From Amycolatopsis sp. WAC 01376 (GTDB lineage: Bacteria > Actinomycetota > Actinomycetes > Mycobacteriales > Pseudonocardiaceae), in the NCBI RefSeq assembly GCF_003947415.1, contig NZ_QHKL01000014.1:1-64000 (forward strand): a DNA stretch of 64,000 bases, in the 5' to 3' direction. Below the pieces are notes generated by a model that saw only the letters and a list, made by a program, of their open reading frames with translations, was not told where the DNA came from and did not search any database. The position numbers and the translations under genes are program-made. Each line of letters starts with the position of its first letter. Position 1 is the stretch's first letter. This document shows positions 63,001 through 64,000 of this stretch, one piece after another.

Positions 63001-64000
63001 GGGACCGGGCAGGACGGCGGCGAGGCGCTCGGGGGTGGGCGCGCTGAACAGCAGCCGCGCCGGGACTTCGGCCCCGAGCGCGGCCCGGAGGCGGGACAGG
63101 ACGCGGATGCCGAGGATCGAATCCCCGCCGAGATCGAAGAAGTTGTCCTCGATCCCGATCCGCTCGACGCCGAGCACGTCCGCCCAGACGCCGGTCACCA
63201 GCCGCTCCACGTCGTCGCGCGGGGCGACATACCGCGCGCGGGCGGCCGAGAAGTCCGGCGTCGGCAGGGCGGCCTGGTCGAGTTTGCCGTGCCGGGTCAG
63301 CGGCAGCCGGTCGAGCCGGACGAAGGCCGAGGGAACCAGGTAGTCGGGCAGCGACCCCGCCAGGAAGCGCCGGAGCTCGCCGACATCCGGACTACCGCCG
63401 CCCGGCACGAAATAGGCCACGAGCCGCTTGCCGTTGCGGTCCTCCCTCGCCACCACAGCGGCTTCGGCGACCACGGGGTGACGCAGCAGGGCGGCCTCCA
63501 CCTCGCCGGGTTCGACGCGGAACCCGCGGATCTTGACCTGCTCGTCGCACCGGCCGCGATAGTCCAGCGCTCCGTCACCGGTCCAGCGGACGAGGTCGCC
63601 GGTGGCGTACATCCGGGTGCCGGGTGCACCGAACGGGTCGGCGAGGAACCGGTCCGCGGTCAGACCGGTGCGGCCGAGGTAACCGCGAGCCAGCTGCGCG
63701 CCGCCGAGGTAGAGCTGTCCCGGTACTCCGAGCGGTACGGGTGACAACGTCTCGTCGAGGACGTAGGCGCGGAAGTTGCCCAGCGGGCGGCCGATCAACG
63801 GCCGGTCACCGGACACCGGCGTGCGGACGGCGTCGACGGTGGTCTCGGTCGGCCCGTAGTAGTTGTGGGCGGTCGTCCCGGGTAGCTCCGTCAGCTCGCG
63901 CCACAGGGTTTCCCCGATCGCTTCGCCGCCGAGCATCAGGTGTTTCGGCCGGTGCGGCCCGTCCAGCAGGCCGGCTGGGAGAAGCTGCCGCAGATAGGAC
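51055..64000 (-). CDS. Multimodular non-ribosomal peptide synthetase (5' end outside window)
   Basis: About 4314 codons are visible, and the gene continues beyond 64000. Order N to C: partial A (from SYLRQLLPAGLLDGPHRP), T (about 63130), C (HHIVTDGWS, 62540), A, T (60040), E (HHLVMDGVSWR, 59490; EGHGRE, RTVGWFT), C (HHVLLDGWS, 58090; D-L type after E), A, T (55585), C (HHIVTDGWS, 55005), A, T (52515), E (HHLVIDAVSWR, 51950). No thioesterase. Reading substrate-pocket residues by eye, the A domains followed by E give D-L-T-K-V-G-E-V-G and D-L-N-K-V-G-E-V-G, closest to the Asn/Asp codes. The third A gives D-T-W-D-L-G-Y-V-D, whose two acidic residues suggest a basic side chain; the partial A ends similarly. 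So the visible peptide may be X-D-(Asn/Asp)-X-D-(Asn/Asp). Another NRPS or trans release enzyme is needed. Confidence 0.93.
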   Translation of the reverse strand, partial: SYLRQLLPAGLLDGPHRPKHLMLGGEAIGETLWRELTELPGTTAHNYYGPTETTVDAVRTPVSGDRPLIGRPLGNFRAYVLDETLSPVPLGVPGQLYLGGAQLARGYLGRTGLTADRFLADPFGAPGTRMYATGDLVRWTGDGALDYRGRCDEQVKIRGFRVEPGEVEAALLRHPVVAEAAVVAREDRNGKRLVAYFVPGGGSPDVGELRRFLAGSLPDYLVPSAFVRLDRLPLTRHGKLDQAALPTPDFSAARARYVAPRDDVERLVTGVWADVLGVERIGIEDNFFDLGGDSILGIRVLSRLRAALGAEVPARLLFSAPTPERLAAVLPGPAGCEVAIPVLDRTNGALTAPLSFAQQRLWFLDEFEPGSTEYVSPTALRLRGELDTGALDRALTALVARHEALRTTFDTVDGHGTQVVHPPSEVRVPLTDLSGLSEEDRSTGLAAALAEASTAPFDLRDGPLLRTRLLRLAPDEHVLTLVLHHIVTDGWSAGVLTGELSALYTAFVRGERVSLPDLPVQYADFAVWQRERLAGAILDEQLGYWRHRLEDVPPLELPTDRPRPAVRTKNGALLEFTVPETTTARLKELSRRQDGTLFMTLLAACQLLFARWSGQDDVAVGTVTSGRERTDLEGLIGFFVNTLVLRSEVDLSRPFDAFLRDVRELTLDAFAHQDVPFDRVVDDLQPARDTSRTPLCQVMVVLHNTPEGKPALPGLAVEELAPPVVTATFELMIQFQEVAGRLDGVVNYNTDLFDTATIERLTGWLRLVLEGVAAAPDRPLGELSLLTTGERHHLLHTLNDTTRPLDEASLPELVRAQAGRAPDAPAVTDGGVTLSYGELERHANRLAHWLIAAGAGPEQRVAVVLPNSVELLVALLAVLKSGAAYVPIDPLYPPERIRFMLDDSGPLVVLDSREAVLDTAGLPETDPGVRPLPGLPAYVIYTSGSTGRPKGVVTTHGGLLNYLRWAAGAYPGLGGTAVLHSSVSFDLTVTTLYGPLLTGGHIRVEGSPSPRPPTFLKATPGHLPLLGALDEDDLSPTGELVVGGDQLLGPVAEGWRADHPTAVVVNEYGPTETTVGCMEYRVEPGQEPFDGAVPIGHPIWNTRLYVLDGLLNPVPAGVAGELYVAGAGLARGYFGRPGLTAAGFVACPFGAPGERMYRTGDVVIRRHDGELEYQGRADQQVKIRGFRIELGEIETALAAHPDLGEVAVVAHEADGTRRLVAYLVPAPGAAVPGATVLREFLGRTLPAHMVPAVFVGLDALPLNANRKLDRRALPAPDGHVEAGRRYVAPRTPVERELAQVFSAVLGVEQVGAEDNFFGLGGDSILSIQVVSKARKTGLSLSSKDIFLHQTVAELGSIVEARVVPEQAVPAEPSGPAPLGPIQSWFFASGLGTGHFTMSVHIGLRADVDLTRLTDAVSRVVTHHDALRMRFSRVAGEWVQEPAPDEDNAPQIVRLPTADEDGMHAAALAAQSSLNLTEGPLWRAIVFVPGEEAPRLFFTVHHLVMDGVSWRVLLADIEAAYRGEDLEPVGTSYTAWARSLAGHVRTGGFDEDLEHWKAVFSDADPDLPVDRPVRNEAGSARTVSASLGRTETAALLHEVPSVYRTQVNDVLLAPLGRVLAGWTGRDRVVIAVEGHGREEIVDGLDLSRTVGWFTAQFPVALSLRPAAGWGEELKSVKEQVRAVPNKGVGYDALRYLGRDGTSANLLRDDPAPRISFNYHGQWDVAPSGESLYQDRHESLGRDIAEATPRTYLLDVIGVVEDGRLRLSWEYSADLHDEDTVRRLAEDMVEALREIVAHCALPDAGGRTPSDFPLARLGQSQVDRIAGDGRDVEDVYPLTPLQAGMVFHSLVDAGSTAYFDQFRLRLSGVAEPVLFGEAWQQLVDRTPILRSCVVWEGVDEPVQVVRRHVPLPVRQLDWRGLSEEDQQVALTDLLADDLAAGMDLTTAPLMRLAIARLTDDEVQCVWTSHHVLLDGWSTAQAFGEVCERYAALIGGRRPEVPSRRPFRDYLGWLAEQDVQEAERHWRHLLAGFEAPTPLPYDRPPVEAHRAESGETVLVELSPEESQRLHTMAKRAALTVNTVVQGAWALLLAHHSGEQDVLFGTTVSGRPAELPGVESMIGMFINTVPTRMRVRSGQTVAAWLREAQAEQVDSRRFDFVSLAQLQALIDVPPGTGLFDSVVVFENYPIDDAAGGDGVVVRDVDSLDTTSFPLNLTAYLHERLGLELSYDPRLFDAATAERLAEHLARLVRRIAEEPGGRVTELSPLGDVERRRLLVDWNDTAIDVPGGTVLDVFRAHVARTPHETALVFRDTALDFTELDERSDRLAGHLIEQGAGPERVVAVVLPRSAEAVVAILAIFKAGAVYLPVDPDLPATRLEWLLRDAEPAVVLDDPAQVRAWCDRPSPGEIPGAEADHAAYLIYTSGSTGHPKGVVVEHRSLLNLLADHRRTFIGDAAGKRTRAALTAAFSFDTSWEALLAMMDGHELHVLDDDTRMDPRAVARYVDEHRIDLLDLTPSYLQQLLEGGLLDGAHRPGTLLVGGEATGETLWRELAVLPGTAVYNYYGPTEVTVDSVFCRVRGEHPIIGRPTGNVRAYVLDRTLSPVPAGVPGELYLAGVQLARGYLGRPGLTADRFVANPFGGPGERLYRTGDRVRWTAGGELDYLGRVDEQVKIRGFRVEPGEIEAVLLGHPDVAEAVVIAREDEPGDRRLAAYVVPGAGAPDVTELRAWLRRAVPGHLVPSAFVVLDRLPLTRNGKVDRRALPAPESSGTGTKYVEPRTSAERMLAEIWSDVLGVERVGVEDNFFELGGDSLLSMRIVSRVRATFGTDVSPRALFSDPVLGRFAAAVADQGPAGVAIPVMDRDGPLPLSFAQQRLWFLDEYEPGSTEYVSPTALRLRGELDVGALTDALTALVARHEALRTTFDADNGRGVQLVGAPYAVELPLDDLSGLSEEDRSAALGQTLEREVRQPFDLRTGPLLRARLIRLAPDEHVLTLALHHIVTDGWSSGVLAGDLDALYTAFVRGTEPTLPDLPIQYADFAVWQRQVVEGELLADQLGYWRDRLDGMPPLEPPTDRPRPAVRTTNGDWYAFDVPRGLVTALKGLARGEDSTLFMTLVAACQVLLGRWSGQDDVAVGTVTSGRERPELERLVGFFVNTLVLRSTVDAKTTFRELLTSVRETVLGAFAHQDVPFERVVDAVQPERDVSRTPLFQAMVALQNIGDPVPAGGALAAEEIALPSATAAFDLLVQFEEHDGGLRGAVNYNTDLFDPATIERLTGWLRLILEGVAAAPDRPLGELPLLTAAEQHHLVHTLNDTARPLGAATLPELVRAQAERTPDAPAVTDVGLTLTYAELERHANRLAHRLIAAGAGPEHRIGIALPNSAELLVALLAVLKSGAAYVPIDPMYPPERISAVLGDSRPLAVLDDREAVLDTAGWPETDPGVRPLPGHPAYVIYTSGSTGKPKGVITTHGGLVNFLHWAAEAYPSLSGTAVLHSSVSFDLTVNTLYGPLLAGGRIRVAGSPAQRPPTFLKATPGHLPLLGVMDDDDLSPTGELVVGGDQLIGSVTDAWRADHPGVVVINEYGPTETTVGCMEYRVGPGQELAAGAVPIGHPIWNTRLYVLDDRLNPVPAGTAGELYVAGDGLARGYFALPGLTAAGFIACPFGEPGERMYRTGDVVIRQHDGELVCLGRVDEQVKIRGFRIEPGEVEAALRSHPDLTEAVVVARRDDGQARLVAYLVSVADAPDAAALREFLGRSLPGYMIPSAFVPLDVLPLNRNGKLDRKALPEPAPPTAVATFTEPAGPVERALADIWAEVLGLDRVGAHDGFFELGGDSILSIQVVHRARQAGWRMTSKELFRHRTVAELAKVVTSVEAEPDEREAVAGDVPLTPIQQWFFDVHTANPHHFNQSVLVEVDPAVDPEVLRQALDAVVAHHDALRMRFEHVEGEWRQHNDPVGASTALRIEIVSTVDESDQRALMEEVADEAHAGFDLSAPPLLKAVLFAREPGPLLFLTAHHLVIDAVSWRILLEDLERAYRQAADGEPVDLGAKTTSFLDWSHRLREFVDGGGLDHERDHWSRALPACDLPVDRATPVPGTPSESVTVGLDADDTDALLHLAPGAYRTRINDVLLAALAWSLARWTGEEQIAVDLEGHGREEIFDDVDLTRTVGWFTTLFPLALEVTAADEPRWRDLVKSVRRQLRAVPGNGFGFGALRRRRFPELGGRSPQISFNYLGQGDDTAAGTGLYRASHAPIGHEQDPADAGGHLLEVVGGVQEGRLEFSWFHRPDRHDRATVESVAADFATALRRMARDCRGERA

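Noticed and set aside
51142..63744. Very long plus-strand frames (for example 51142-55521, 57862-60975, 60997-63744) opposite the NRPS
   Set aside because: They are antisense to a clearly motif-bearing NRPS and arise from strong third-position GC bias. Their translations are low-complexity Arg/Gly/Gln/His-rich with no domains.

Overview
The window is high-GC actinobacterial DNA, most likely from a Pseudonocardiales genus such as Amycolatopsis. This is an inference from several features together: mycothiol-type arsenate reductases, a BldM/WhiI-like regulator, an overlapping Asp23 operon, a giant NRPS with MbtH, GTG starts, and short dyad repeats between genes. No rRNA or intact tRNA gene was seen. 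LAYOUT. (1) 0-4.1 kb is a metal and metalloid resistance island: the 5' end of an Acr3 arsenite pump, two arsenate reductases, a divergent ArsR, a CadD-type cadmium exporter, and a MerR regulator divergent from a thioredoxin-like/MerB organomercurial lyase. No mercuric reductase is present. (2) 4.1-7.7 kb, minus strand, is the most interesting system. A thiol-rich ArsR-type repressor, a 72-residue single-span membrane protein and a C39-peptidase ABC exporter (PCAT) are translationally coupled through GTGA overlaps. They are followed by two very small genes, which an ordinary ORF length cutoff misses. These encode double-glycine leader peptides whose cores share the spacing C-x3-VDG-x-C-x-C. 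Each precursor gene is followed by a perfect 17-18 bp hairpin, and the gene plus hairpin unit is tandemly duplicated. No known RiPP modifying enzyme lies beside them. It looks like a metal-regulated, secreted cysteine-rich peptide system. (3) 7.8-23 kb holds a DUF169 protein, a poorly coding 1.6 kb stretch, a DyP peroxidase operon, a PucR-type regulator, a DnaK/ClpB chimeric pseudogene, an FdhF/YdeP molybdoenzyme, a FUSC membrane protein, an ECF sigma factor, a TetR regulator, a large unknown protein and a patatin pseudogene.  (4) 23.2-31.2 kb is a surface-protein locus: a BldM-like regulator, three secreted low-complexity or Ig-like repeat proteins and a class F sortase, with no obvious LPXTG-type signal in the putative substrates. 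(5) 31.2-46 kb is a decaying accessory region. It contains transposase, phosphotransferase, kinase, LRV-repeat, inositol-phosphatase, Tc-toxin (SpvB) and peptide-ABC-transporter remnants, a DUF2637 pseudogene beside a 3' half tRNA-Val (probable att scar of an integrative element), and several copies of a dyad repeat. Live genes in it include a terpene-synthase-like protein, a DUF5984 protein, a secreted M15-like hydrolase with a repeat domain, a methyltransferase and a fasciclin lipoprotein. (6) 46.8-49.3 kb is a six-gene Asp23 envelope-stress operon with stop/start overlaps. (7) 49.6 kb to the end is an NRPS operon on the minus strand (NRPS, MFS exporter, MbtH). The visible enzyme reads [A]-T, C-A-T-E, C-A-T, C-A-T-E with no thioesterase, and the two halves look like a duplicated dimodule. 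CAVEAT: several genes between 11 and 40 kb are broken by single-base frameshifts. Some may be sequencing errors and not true pseudogenes.
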